A DNA stretch of 21,035 nucleotides, from positions 1 through 21,035 of the forward strand of contig JBPCWZ010000139.1 of assembly GCA_051009015.1 (NCBI GenBank). Direction: 5' to 3'. A model generated the notes under the pieces. It did no database searches. It was not told the DNA's origin and saw nothing but the letters and a program-made list of their open reading frames with translations. The translations under genes were made by a program, and so were the position numbers. Shown in pieces: positions 1 to 6,525 of this stretch (its first letter is position 1; each line of letters opens with the position of its first letter). This stretch comes from JAHRAH01 sp051009015 (GTDB taxonomy: Bacteria; Pseudomonadota; Gammaproteobacteria; Tethybacterales; Persebacteraceae).

Positions 1-2
1 AT

Positions 3-1133
3 GATGCACAACTGCGGATAGCCGCCCCCGGCTATCGGGCGCTGAAAGCGGCGGTGGATTATTACCATTTTGACGGCAAAGGCGACACAAAAGCGCAAAG
101 CGGGTTTCGTTATGGAATGGAAGTGCAACCGAATGCCGACCTGCGCTTTGGTTTGTATTATGACAGCGAAAGCGAAAAGTTTGGCGGCGATATCGCGTTT
201 AACTTTGTTATCGGCGAAGAGCAAAAGCGGGAATCTAATGCGGCATTTTCGCCCGATATGTTTGCGGCGGTATCGCGGGAATATTCCCAAAGAATCGCGA
301 CGGTTGCGGCGGTTGGCGTTAGTTTGCAGATAAGCATTGTGGGCATAATGACGACTGCGATAACAATTCCGGCGATAACGACAACGACAAGAATGACGGC
401 GGCGGCGATAACGACAATGGCGGATGTGGAAACCAATATGGTTGTGCCTTCGCGAATGGCGAGTGTGCAATTTACAGTGCGGGTTGATGCAGGTGCAAAT
501 TATGTTGTAGCAACAACAAGGGCTAAAGTGTTGGTCACTTTGCCGCCTGTCGCTACCCCTCGCCCGCATGTGCTGACGATAATGAGAAATTTGGCTGCCG
601 TGTTTACCGGAATAAGCAATCCGACAAGGATAATAGAAGCAAATAATCCCCTTTTGCGTGGTATAGTATATGGGTTTGGTGATTTTAATAGCGTAAGCCC
701 TTGGACGATAACCATCGTAGATGGTAGCGAGGATATTGTCGGCGAGCCAACAACCACAACGCTAACAACCCGCACAACTACAACGATGGCGGGGGCAATT
801 ACCGAAACAACGATGATGATGGCGGCAATGACCACAACAATCCGCACAACGACATTTGCCACAACATTTATAACATTGACGGCAAACTCGGCAATGGGCG
901 ATATGGGAGATTCCCGCTTTCGCGGCAATGACGAAAGAGGCGGCAGTTATGAAATGGCGGCATTAGATTCCCGTTTTCACGGCAATGACGAAAAAGGCGG
1001 GAATGACAAACAACCGTCATTCCCGCGAAAGCGGGAATCCAAACCCTTGTCATTTGTCCATTTGCGCGATAGCGCAAACGGCGACTTGTCGCCGCAAATG
1101 GCAAACCGCAGAGTGCGCAAAGCGCACTCGTAA
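3..1133 (+). CDS. Inverse autotransporter (intimin/invasin-type) C-terminal barrel fragment, 5' partial, probably frameshifted
   Basis: The frame is open from base 3 to a stop at 1131-1133, so the start lies outside the window. The first ~75 residues alternate hydrophobic and polar residues with aromatic strand ends (YRALKAAVDYYHF, FRYGMEVQPNADLRFGLYY, FGGDIAFNFVIG). This is the pattern of the last strands of the inverse-autotransporter beta-barrel, which anchors an adhesin in the outer membrane. The following DMFAAVSREYSQRI resembles the linker after such barrels. From about base 325 the frame turns into implausible Thr/Ala/Met/Ile runs. The +2 frame (323-484) instead reads an Asp/Asn/Gly-rich and Cys-containing peptide (GGCGNQYGCAFANGECAIY), and similar Asn/Asp-rich sequence returns in that frame at 728-930. 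I infer a frameshift near 305-335 followed by decay, although the original frame stays open throughout. The last ~80 codons are translated dRS3-like repeats. The barrel call is fairly secure; the extent and integrity of the gene are not. Confidence 0.55.
   Translation, partial: DAQLRIAAPGYRALKAAVDYYHFDGKGDTKAQSGFRYGMEVQPNADLRFGLYYDSESEKFGGDIAFNFVIGEEQKRESNAAFSPDMFAAVSREYSQRIATVAAVGVSLQISIVGIMTTAITIPAITTTTRMTAAAITTMADVETNMVVPSRMASVQFTVRVDAGANYVVATTRAKVLVTLPPVATPRPHVLTIMRNLAAVFTGISNPTRIIEANNPLLRGIVYGFGDFNSVSPWTITIVDGSEDIVGEPTTTTLTTRTTTTMAGAITETTMMMAAMTTTIRTTTFATTFITLTANSAMGDMGDSRFRGNDERGGSYEMAALDSRFHGNDEKGGNDKQPSFPRKRESKPLSFVHLRDSANGDLSPQMANRRVRKAHS
909..933 (+). repeat. dRS3-like 25-bp palindromic repeat, copy 1
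   Basis: GATTCCCGC-TTTC-GCGGcAATGACG: an inverted repeat around TTTC with one mismatch to the copy at 1171-1195. The ATTCCCGC...GCGGGAAT core matches the Neisseria dRS3 repeat. It lies inside the decaying adhesin frame. Confidence 0.75.
966..990 (+). repeat. dRS3-like 25-bp palindromic repeat, copy 2
   Basis: GATTCCCGT-TTTC-ACGGcAATGACG, with a compensatory pair (T/A) at the stem base next to the loop, which suggests that the hairpin has been kept. A half copy (GGCGGGAATGAC) follows at 997-1008. Confidence 0.7.
1015..1039 (-). repeat. dRS3-like 25-bp palindromic repeat, copy 3 (opposite orientation)
   Basis: CGTCATTCCCGC-GAAA-GCGGGAATC is the exact reverse complement of the copy at 1171-1195. 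Copies 2 and 3 therefore face each other. Confidence 0.8.
1111..1129. repeat. Perfect hairpin with AAA loop
   Basis: GAGTGCGC-AAA-GCGCACTC: an 8-bp perfect stem with an AAA loop. It is the first of several hairpins in this island that differ in stem sequence but share an A-rich triloop. It overlaps the last codons of the open frame ending at 1133. Confidence 0.8.
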
Positions 1134-1138
1134 TTAAA

Positions 1139-1165
1139 GCCCCGAAGGGGCGCCCTTGCGGGCGC
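1139..1165. repeat. Double short hairpin
   Basis: GCCCC-GAA-GGGGC is followed directly by GCGCCC-TTGC-GGGCGC, two adjacent GC-rich stems. No T-tract follows on either strand, so I do not call it a terminator. Confidence 0.6.
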
Positions 1166-1170
1166 GTTTG

Positions 1171-1195
1171 GATTCCCGCTTTCGCGGGAATGACG
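1171..1195 (+). repeat. dRS3-like 25-bp palindromic repeat, copy 4 (perfect)
   Basis: GATTCCCGC-TTTC-GCGGGAATGACG, the cleanest copy here and used as the local consensus. Degenerate half copies ending in AATGACG follow at about 1202-1250. Confidence 0.85.
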
Positions 1196-1315
1196 AGAGG
1201 GGCGGGAATGACGAAAGATGCGGCAATGACGGGATGGGCGGAAATGACGATATTAAAGCCCTGAAAGGGCGTCCTGTTCATAGCACGGGGCAACGCCCCG
1301 TGAGTCGCCATCATA

Positions 1316-1330
1316 ATAATCATTGATTAT
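1316..1330. repeat. AT-rich hairpin
   Basis: ATAATC-ATT-GATTAT: a 6-bp stem with a three-base loop, near the left end of the inverted-repeat element. Confidence 0.5.
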
Positions 1331-1350
1331 CGTGCCAGCGATAATCCGAT

Positions 1351-1373
1351 GCATTGTTGCAAAGCAACAATGC
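1351..1373. repeat. Perfect 10-bp-stem hairpin with AAA loop
   Basis: GCATTGTTGC-AAA-GCAACAATGC. The stem is perfect, it sits inside the inverted-repeat element, and it has the same loop as the hairpin at 1111-1129. Confidence 0.8.
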
Positions 1374-1374
1374 C

Positions 1375-1394
1375 GCGCCCGCCAAAGTGGGCGC
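1375..1394. repeat. Hairpin with A-rich loop
   Basis: GCGCCCGCC-AAA-GTGGGCGC pairs through six GC pairs plus a G-U, two bases after the preceding hairpin. It is again closed around AAA. Confidence 0.6.
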
Positions 1395-1596
1395 TTTTAT
1401 ATCCATAGCCCTGAAAGGGCGCCCCATTCTTTTGCAGGGCAAAGCCCGGCAAAACCACAAATCCAAAACCCCGCCCGTTTGACATTCGCTGCCGCTTTTT
1501 CGGTCGCCCTTTCAGGGCTTATTTGTTTAATACGCCAATTCACGGGGCGTTGCCCCGTGCTATGAACAGGTCGCCCTTTGCAGGGCTTTTATGACG

Positions 1597-1612
1597 CGCC
1601 GCTAACGCGGCG
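1597..1612. repeat. GC hairpin
   Basis: CGCCGC-TAAC-GCGGCG: a 6-bp perfect stem between the right arm of the inverted-repeat element and dRS3-like copy 5. It lies downstream of sspB on the minus strand, but lacks a convincing T-tract there. Confidence 0.45.
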
Positions 1613-1623
1613 ATAGTTTGGGA

Positions 1624-1648
1624 GATTCCCACTTTCGCGGGAATGACG
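1624..1648 (+). repeat. dRS3-like 25-bp palindromic repeat, copy 5
   Basis: GATTCCCaC-TTTC-GCGGGAATGACG, with one stem mismatch to the perfect copy. Confidence 0.75.
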
Positions 1649-1673
1649 AAAGGCGGGAATGACGGAATGAATG

Positions 1674-1698
1674 GATTCCCGTCTGCGCGGGAATGACG
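1674..1698 (+). repeat. dRS3-like 25-bp palindromic repeat, copy 6
   Basis: GATTCCCGT-CTGC-GCGGGAATGACG, with an altered loop. It is the copy nearest to the 3' end of sspB, about 55 bases beyond its stop codon. It could act as an mRNA 3'-end hairpin for the long minus-strand operon; this is inference. Confidence 0.75.
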
Positions 1699-1752
1699 AG
1701 ATGGGCGGGAATGCCGCAAATGACGGGAAGGATGCGGGGGTTTTGCGGCGGG

Positions 1753-2127
1753 CTAAACTACCTGCAAATCCGGAGGGGCGGGAGGGGTTTCTTTTTTGGG
1801 CGCCGGGGGATTGGCGAAAAATACGCCGCGGCCTTCGTCGCTGTCAAAAATCGCCAAAACATCTTCCATCGCCAAAACAATCTCGTGCGTCTCGCCGCCC
1901 GAAAAACGCGCCGCGAAAGATACGCCGTCGTTGTTGATAACCAAACCGCGCACCGCCTCCGGCGATATGTTAAAAACAATCTTGCCGTCCTTTGCCAACT
2001 TCTGCGGCGCGCCCGTCTCCTCGCCCGCACGCGCCAAAAGGCGCGGGCTGCGCCGCTTGTCCACGCACCAATCGTAAATGGCGCGGACAAAATACGGCTT
2101 CATACTTGCATCGCTTATCGGTGTCAT
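1753..2127 (-). CDS. sspB: SspB, ClpXP specificity-enhancing factor
   Basis: 124 residues. SspB is a dimeric adaptor that tethers ssrA-tagged and some other substrates to ClpXP in the cytoplasm. The order of conserved segments matches the family: KPYFVRAIYDWCVD at the N-terminus, then the beta-sandwich (KDGKIVFNISPEAVRGL, FAARFSGG, EIVLAMEDVLAIF). A Pro-rich flexible tail ends in PPDLQVV, corresponding to the C-terminal ClpX-binding motif (usually LRVVK-like; the final Lys is absent). The tail is shorter than in E. coli. The ATG at 2127 overlaps the sspA stop by four bases (ATGA), so translation is probably coupled. A later ATG at 2103 (MKPYFV) is possible. It is the last gene of the long minus-strand run. 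Confidence 0.93.
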   Translation of the reverse strand: MTPISDASMKPYFVRAIYDWCVDKRRSPRLLARAGEETGAPQKLAKDGKIVFNISPEAVRGLVINNDGVSFAARFSGGETHEIVLAMEDVLAIFDSDEGRGVFFANPPAPKKETPPAPPDLQVV

Positions 2128-2747
2128 TTTCGCATTGCCCTCTCGGTTACTGTTAAAGATTTGGCAAACGCCGGGCGCGAAAAAACACGCTCGGCATATT
2201 TGCGCAACGCAACCGTGCGCGGCGGAAGATTAATCTGATAATGCTCCAAACGCCACAACAACGGCGCCAAAGCGACATCCAGCATTGTAAATTCGCGGTC
2301 CATAATATAACGCTGATGGCGCGGCAAATCGGCAAACTGGCGCACTAACTCCTCGCAAATGCGCTTTTTGCATTCCTCGGCGCGCTGCTTGCCGGTCTTT
2401 TTTGCCTCCAGCGTCTGCACATGACGAAAAACAAGCGACTCCAACTGATTCATCATCAGCCGCACCTTCGCGCGCAAAACAATGTCAACCGGCATCAACT
2501 GCGGATGCGGAAAGCGCCCGTCCAAATACTCGTTGATGACATTGGACTCATACAGGCGCAAGTTGCCGTCTATCAAAATCGGCACCTGACCGAACAGCGG
2601 GTTGTAATCCCACAACTCGTCCGGCTTGCGCGACAAATCCACCGATATGATCTTCTCCGGCTCCATCTCCTTCTCGCAAAACACCAGCCGGCAGCGGTGC
2701 GAAAACGGGCAGTGGTCGGCGGAATATAATGTTATCGGCGTTGTCAT
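2124..2747 (-). CDS. sspA: SspA, stringent starvation protein A (GST-fold RNA polymerase-associated protein)
   Basis: 207 residues. SspA binds RNA polymerase and changes promoter use during starvation. It has a glutathione-S-transferase fold but normally no GST activity. The N-terminal thioredoxin-like half reads ITLYSADHCPFSHRCRLVF, and NPLFGQVPIL with LYESNVINEYLD gives the cis-Pro and following helix. The helical C-terminal half includes FTMLDVALAPLLWRL. The ATG at 2747 was chosen because it has a Shine-Dalgarno GGAGGG seven bases upstream and overlaps the petC stop as ATGA. An upstream in-frame ATG at 2762 would put that SD inside the coding region. Coupled to petC before it and to sspB after it. 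Confidence 0.93.
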   Translation of the reverse strand: MTTPITLYSADHCPFSHRCRLVFCEKEMEPEKIISVDLSRKPDELWDYNPLFGQVPILIDGNLRLYESNVINEYLDGRFPHPQLMPVDIVLRAKVRLMMNQLESLVFRHVQTLEAKKTGKQRAEECKKRICEELVRQFADLPRHQRYIMDREFTMLDVALAPLLWRLEHYQINLPPRTVALRKYAERVFSRPAFAKSLTVTERAMRK

Positions 2748-3511
2748 GCGATGTCCCTCCAATAGTCGCGGTAAATAAAATAACAGGCGACCAAAGTTAT
2801 CATCAAACCCGCCATCACCAAATAACCGGCGCGCAAACGCCGCTCGCGGCTCGGCTCGGCTATGTAGCGCAAAAAACCCGTCAAATCCGCCATCGCCTTG
2901 TCGTATTGCGCAGCCGTCATCTTCCCCTCGGTCGCCCGCCGCAATGTGCCGCCGTCATCGCGCACAAAAACACCCTGCAAACCGGCAAGAACATGCGGCA
3001 TCGCCGCATTCTCAAAAACCGCGTTATTCCAGCCGCCCGGGCGGGTATCGTCCCGGTAAAAAGCGCGCAAATAGGCATAAAGCCAATCCGCCCCGCGCAC
3101 CCGGGCGACCAAAGACAAATCCGGCGGGACGGCGTCATTAAACCACGCCCTTCCGTCTTCTTGCGACATCGCGCTAATCATCCCGTCGCCAAGCCCGACA
3201 TCGGCGGCATCGGCAAATATCAAATGCTCGCGCATCTGCTGCGGGGTTATTTGCAAATCCTCCCCTGTCCTGCCATAACTCGCATAGCGCGCGCTGTGGC
3301 AGCCCAAACAATAGTTAACAAAAAGCGCCGCCCCGCGCTGAAGCGATTCCGCACTGTCGTCTATCGGCGCGCTCGGATAACTTCCGCCGCCGCCCGCCGA
3401 AAAAGCAACACCGGCAAAACCCGAAAGCGCAAAAGCCGACAACAAAACCATCGCCAGCCGCAACGCCGCCCGGCGCATCTTTGTCAATGTCATCAACCGC
3501 ATCGCCGCCAT
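2744..3511 (-). CDS. petC: Cytochrome c1 of the bc1 complex
   Basis: 255 residues from the chosen ATG. This membrane-anchored c-type cytochrome takes electrons from the Rieske protein and passes them to soluble cytochrome c on the periplasmic side. It has an N-terminal signal peptide (hydrophobic core LRLAMVLLSAFALSGFAGVAFSA), CLGCH covalent heme site at about residues 68-72, the distal Met ligand in the ENAAMPHVL motif (Met171), and one C-terminal membrane anchor (LVMAGLMITLVACYFIY, about 230-246) followed by RDYW. The ATG at 3511 lies five bases after the petB stop; ATGs at 3502 and 3493 are alternatives that would shorten only the signal peptide n-region. No strong SD is visible, so expression probably depends on coupling to petB. 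Confidence 0.93.
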   Translation of the reverse strand: MAAMRLMTLTKMRRAALRLAMVLLSAFALSGFAGVAFSAGGGGSYPSAPIDDSAESLQRGAALFVNYCLGCHSARYASYGRTGEDLQITPQQMREHLIFADAADVGLGDGMISAMSQEDGRAWFNDAVPPDLSLVARVRGADWLYAYLRAFYRDDTRPGGWNNAVFENAAMPHVLAGLQGVFVRDDGGTLRRATEGKMTAAQYDKAMADLTGFLRYIAEPSRERRLRAGYLVMAGLMITLVACYFIYRDYWRDIA

Positions 3512-3516
3512 CCAAA

Positions 3517-4737
3517 CTATCGCACTCTTTCCGGCGGCGTTTTGTTTTTGTCGGCGGCGGTATAAAACGGCATCAGTATAAAAACGGCAAAATATAATAC
3601 CGTCAATAACTGCGCCGCTATCTGCCGCCCGTCGCTCGGCGGCAACGCGCCCAAAACACCCAAGCCGATAAAAACTACCGCCAGCACAGCCAGCGCGCTT
3701 TTGTAATACCAACCGCGATAGCGGATGGAAAGCACCGCCCCGCGATCCAGCCACGGCACCGCAAACAACACCACAACCGCCAAACCCATCGCCAAAACAC
3801 CCCACACCTGCGTTCCCAAAAACGGCGGCACCGCCCGCAAAATGGCATAAAACGGCGTGAAATACCAAACCGGTGCGATATGCTCCGGCGTCTTCAACGG
3901 GTTCGCCGGCTCAAAGTTCGGCGCTTCCAGAAAATAACCGCCCATCTCCGGGGCAAAAAACACCACCGCGCAAAATACTATCAAAAACAATACCGCGCAA
4001 TAAGTGTCCTTGACCGAATAATACGGATGAAACGGCACGCCGTCAAGCGGGCGTCCGTCGGCGTCTTTGTGCTTTTTGATATCCACGCCGTCCGGGTTGT
4101 TCGACCCCACCTGATGCAAAGCAACAATGTGCAAAAACACCAAAGCGACAATCGCCAAAGGAATGGCGGCGACATGCAAAGCAAAAAACCGGTTAAGCGT
4201 AACATCCGATATGGCATAATCGCCGCGAATCGTCTCCGCCAGCCACTCGCCGACAAAAGGCAGCGTGGAAAATAAATTGACAATCACCTGCGCGCCCCAG
4301 TAGGAAGTTTGCCCCCACGGCAGCAAATAACCCATAAACGCCTCCGCCATCAGCAGCAAAAAGATTAGCATTCCCAGCAGCCACACCAACTCGCGCGGCT
4401 CTTTGTACGAGCCGTAAAGCAAAGCGCGAAACATGTGCAAATACACAACCAAAAAGAAAAATGACGCGCCGGTGGAATGCACATAACGCACCAGCCAGCC
4501 CCAATGGACATCGCGCATAATGTATTCCACCGAGGCAAACGCCTTTTCGGCGTCCGGCTTGTAGTTCATCGTCAAAAAAATGCCGCTGACGATTTGCAAA
4601 ACCAAAACCAAAAGCGCCAGCGCGCCAAAAGCATACCAGCCATTAAAGTTTTTCGGCGCGTAATATTCCGTCAGATGCTTGCGCACCGCCTGACGCCACG
4701 GCAAACGCCTGTCCAGCCAGTCGCCAAAAGCGCTCAT
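3517..4737 (-). CDS. petB: Cytochrome b of the bc1 complex
   Basis: 406 residues, the usual length for a fused eight-helix proteobacterial cytochrome b. It carries the two b hemes and both quinone sites and drives the Q cycle. The heme-ligand histidines are seen at 87 and 101 (helix B, YVHSTGASFF...LHMFR) and 188 and 203 (helix D, FALHVAA...FLHIVALH). The Qo-site motif at 289-292 is PVWY (HIAPVWYFTPFYAILRA) rather than PEWY; I recall this variant as common in beta- and gammaproteobacteria. The ATG overlaps the petA stop as ATGA. Nothing is missing, so the complex should be functional together with petA and petC. Confidence 0.96.
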   Translation of the reverse strand: MSAFGDWLDRRLPWRQAVRKHLTEYYAPKNFNGWYAFGALALLVLVLQIVSGIFLTMNYKPDAEKAFASVEYIMRDVHWGWLVRYVHSTGASFFFLVVYLHMFRALLYGSYKEPRELVWLLGMLIFLLLMAEAFMGYLLPWGQTSYWGAQVIVNLFSTLPFVGEWLAETIRGDYAISDVTLNRFFALHVAAIPLAIVALVFLHIVALHQVGSNNPDGVDIKKHKDADGRPLDGVPFHPYYSVKDTYCAVLFLIVFCAVVFFAPEMGGYFLEAPNFEPANPLKTPEHIAPVWYFTPFYAILRAVPPFLGTQVWGVLAMGLAVVVLFAVPWLDRGAVLSIRYRGWYYKSALAVLAVVFIGLGVLGALPPSDGRQIAAQLLTVLYFAVFILMPFYTAADKNKTPPERVR

Positions 4738-5309
4738 GCCGGTTTTTGCCCGGCATCCTCGCCGACAACAATGGCATTGTCGGCGGTGTAATAATAGGGC
4801 GGAATGACAAGATTCGTCGGCGCCGGGCTGCCCTTGAAAACCCTGCCGGCAAAATCAAAACGCGACCCGTGACAGGCGCAAAAAAAACCCTCGTCGCCGT
4901 CCTTGCGCGGCGAACATCCCAAATGCGTGCACAAACCAACGGCGACAAAAATATCCGTCTTGCGCGATCTCGTGGCGTTTTGACAATAAGACGGCTGTGT
5001 GCTGGCGGCGGATTGCGGATCGCTCAGCCCGCTCTCTTCGCTTTGCATTTTTTGCACCATCTCGTCGCTGCGGCGCATAACCCAAACCGGTTTCAGCCGC
5101 CAGACGACAACTTTTAATTCGCCCTCTCTCAGCGATTTGACATCAACCTCAACCGGCGCACCCGCCGCTTGTGTTTTTCGACTCGGGCGCAAACCGGCAA
5201 GAAAAGGAGCGGATAATGCCGCCGTCCACAATGCGCCAAGCAATAAACCCGCGCTCAGCAATAACCGCCGCCGCAAAGATTTTTGTTGCGGTCCGCCGAC
5301 ACCGGTCAT
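4734..5309 (-). CDS. petA: Rieske iron-sulfur subunit of the bc1 complex
   Basis: 191 residues. It moves electrons from ubiquinol at the Qo site to cytochrome c1. The N-terminus has a twin-arginine-type signal anchor (SLRRRLLLSAGLLLGALWTAAL), as expected for Tat export. The 2Fe-2S ligands lie in CTHLGC (Cys127, His129, Cys132, Cys144, Cys147-type loop; the second loop reads CACHGS with Cys144 and His147 as ligands). The conserved loop-2 Pro is Ala145 here. The segment SDPQSAASTQPSYCQNATRS is characteristic of proteobacterial Rieske proteins. The ATG overlaps the stop of the preceding MshK-like gene as ATGA, an unusual coupling between an envelope-machine gene and a respiratory operon. Confidence 0.95.
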   Translation of the reverse strand: MTGVGGPQQKSLRRRLLLSAGLLLGALWTAALSAPFLAGLRPSRKTQAAGAPVEVDVKSLREGELKVVVWRLKPVWVMRRSDEMVQKMQSEESGLSDPQSAASTQPSYCQNATRSRKTDIFVAVGLCTHLGCSPRKDGDEGFFCACHGSRFDFAGRVFKGSPAPTNLVIPPYYYTADNAIVVGEDAGQKPA

Positions 5310-5905
5310 CGCTTCTTGTTTCTTACCACAATCGCCGGATAGTTGTCGCGAACTTTGCCTTCGGCATCTATGGACTGACCGACCAATACCCGAAAACGCC
5401 GCTTGGATATTCTGTCAATGCCGATAATGCCGTCCGATGATACCTGCACCGAATCCATTATCAAATGGCTGGTTTTGTCCAAAAACATGCCGTCCTTTTG
5501 CAAATCAAAACCCTCGTCGCCTATCCACAGGAAAGTCTTGCCGTCCGAATGACGGCGCACCATCGCGCTGATCTCCAGCGGGATTTCTTCGTCCCGGGCG
5601 AGCACAACTTCCGCGCCGCCGGCAAAAGGTTCTTCATGCAGGATGACAGGAAAAACTTTGGTGATCTCTTCCAACTCCGCCGCCGCCGCATCGCGGCGCA
5701 GGATCTCCAAAGTCATCCGCTCGCCGGCCGAGAAAAACAACCGCCGCATTGGCGGGGCGGGACTCTCCGTACTTTCCGCACCGACTATCTCCGGCTCGAC
5801 TTCCGGCTCGGTGCTTTCTTGCGCATGTGCGCCAAAAGCAGCCATCGCGGCAAAAAACACAACAAGCCGCAACAACGGCGGCAAAAACCCGAACTTATTT
5901 TTCAT
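5306..5905 (-). CDS. Exported MshK-like pilus/secretion accessory protein
   Basis: 199 residues with a Sec signal peptide (FGFLPPLLRLVVFFAAMAAFGAHA), then an acidic Glu/Pro-rich linker. Residues around 54-70 read RRLFFSAGERMTLEILRRD. This resembles the RLFFTxxER segment I recognise in small exported proteins of MSHA-like and GspL-linked loci. The C-terminal half (RRHSDGKTFLWIGDEGFDL) resembles a PilP/GspC-like small beta domain. Function is inferred: a periplasmic connector between the inner-membrane alignment proteins and the secretin. The start overlaps the stop of the PilO-like gene by one base (TAATG), and its own stop overlaps the petA start. I cannot assign a specific gene name. Confidence 0.6.
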   Translation of the reverse strand: MKNKFGFLPPLLRLVVFFAAMAAFGAHAQESTEPEVEPEIVGAESTESPAPPMRRLFFSAGERMTLEILRRDAAAAELEEITKVFPVILHEEPFAGGAEVVLARDEEIPLEISAMVRRHSDGKTFLWIGDEGFDLQKDGMFLDKTSHLIMDSVQVSSDGIIGIDRISKRRFRVLVGQSIDAEGKVRDNYPAIVVRNKKR

Positions 5906-6525
5906 TATGCGCTCCCTCCGTCGGCATCATCCACAACAACCCAGACAACATCGCATTCCCCCCTGACATTGTCGCGCAAAGCGGCGGAAAAATCGGCTTC
6001 CAGCCGCGTCATCTCGCACGACAAGGGCACAAACACGCCCGCGGCGCGCTTTGACAAATCGTCCAAAAACATAAAAATGTCCATATCATGCAGCATCGGC
6101 ATTGAGACATGCATCGGCAATATCCCTATGTTCGCGGTGCTGCCTTCGGTGAAAACGGACTCCTCCGACGGCACGCGCTGGCTGGTGCCGAAAGTAAAAT
6201 CAATCACGCCCAAGCGGCGCTTTTGTTTGATGTCATACATGACATTGCGCAACCCCACCCTGTCCACGGTGCCGGCGACAACGCCGCGATCCTGCCGAAG
6301 TTGATAACTTGTCAGGTAGGCGTCATACAGGCGCCTTTGCTCGGTGACATTCTTCCGGTTGGTGCGCACTTCGCGCAACTCGGTTTGCAAAGTCTGCCCG
6401 CGGCTGACCGCCTCCCGCCGGTAGACATCCGCCCAATCGGAAAAATAGTTCGGCGTGACAATGGTGATAATCACCACTATCACAATCTTGATGAGAAGAT
6501 TTCTTTCCCGTGCACCGATAGGCAT
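5905..6525 (-). CDS. PilO/GspM-like inner-membrane alignment protein
   Basis: 206 residues. One N-terminal membrane helix (about 10-27, LLIKIVIVVIITIVTP) is followed by a charged helical, probably coiled-coil stretch (about 35-75, VSRGQTLQTELREVRTNRKN) and a C-terminal alpha/beta domain. This is the architecture of PilO, GspM and MshJ, which form the inner-membrane alignment subcomplex with a PilN or GspL partner. No catalytic motif is expected. Position between a GspL-like and a MshK-like gene supports the role more than the sequence does. The ATG shares one base with the preceding stop (TAATG). A single-base insertion in the G7 tract just upstream would fuse it to that gene. Confidence 0.65.
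   Translation of the reverse strand: MPIGARERNLLIKIVIVVIITIVTPNYFSDWADVYRREAVSRGQTLQTELREVRTNRKNVTEQRRLYDAYLTSYQLRQDRGVVAGTVDRVGLRNVMYDIKQKRRLGVIDFTFGTSQRVPSEESVFTEGSTANIGILPMHVSMPMLHDMDIFMFLDDLSKRAAGVFVPLSCEMTRLEADFSAALRDNVRGECDVVWVVVDDADGGSA

Larger units (their letters stand above)
1258..1586. repeat. ~330-bp element bounded by 46-bp inverted repeats
   Basis: The left arm (1258-1303) and right arm (1540-1586) are reverse complements with only one substitution and one single-base indel. Each arm holds two nested palindromes, GCCCTGAAAGGGC and ACGGGGCAACGCCCCGT, joined by a shared spacer reading GTCCTGTTCATAGC in the left arm. The GCCCTGAAAGGGC palindrome recurs inside at 1408-1420 and inverted at 1506-1518. 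I see no coding sequence inside. It could be a MITE-like non-autonomous element or two insertions of one repeat in opposite orientation. No target-site duplication was identified. Confidence 0.75.

Noticed and set aside
868..1323. Minus-strand frame encoding repeated CHSR/FRHCRE(S/N)GNL peptides
   Set aside because: This is translation of dRS3-like repeats, a common annotation artefact.
1323..1565. 80-residue plus-strand frame inside the inverted-repeat element
   Set aside because: Made of palindromic repeat sequence with no SD or domain. I see no gene here.
909..1698. CRISPR array
   Set aside because: Repeats vary in spacing and orientation, spacers are not uniform, and no cas gene is nearby.
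3512..3868. N-terminal extension of cytochrome c1 to 3868
   Set aside because: The extension lies within petB in another frame. The signal peptide begins near 3511.
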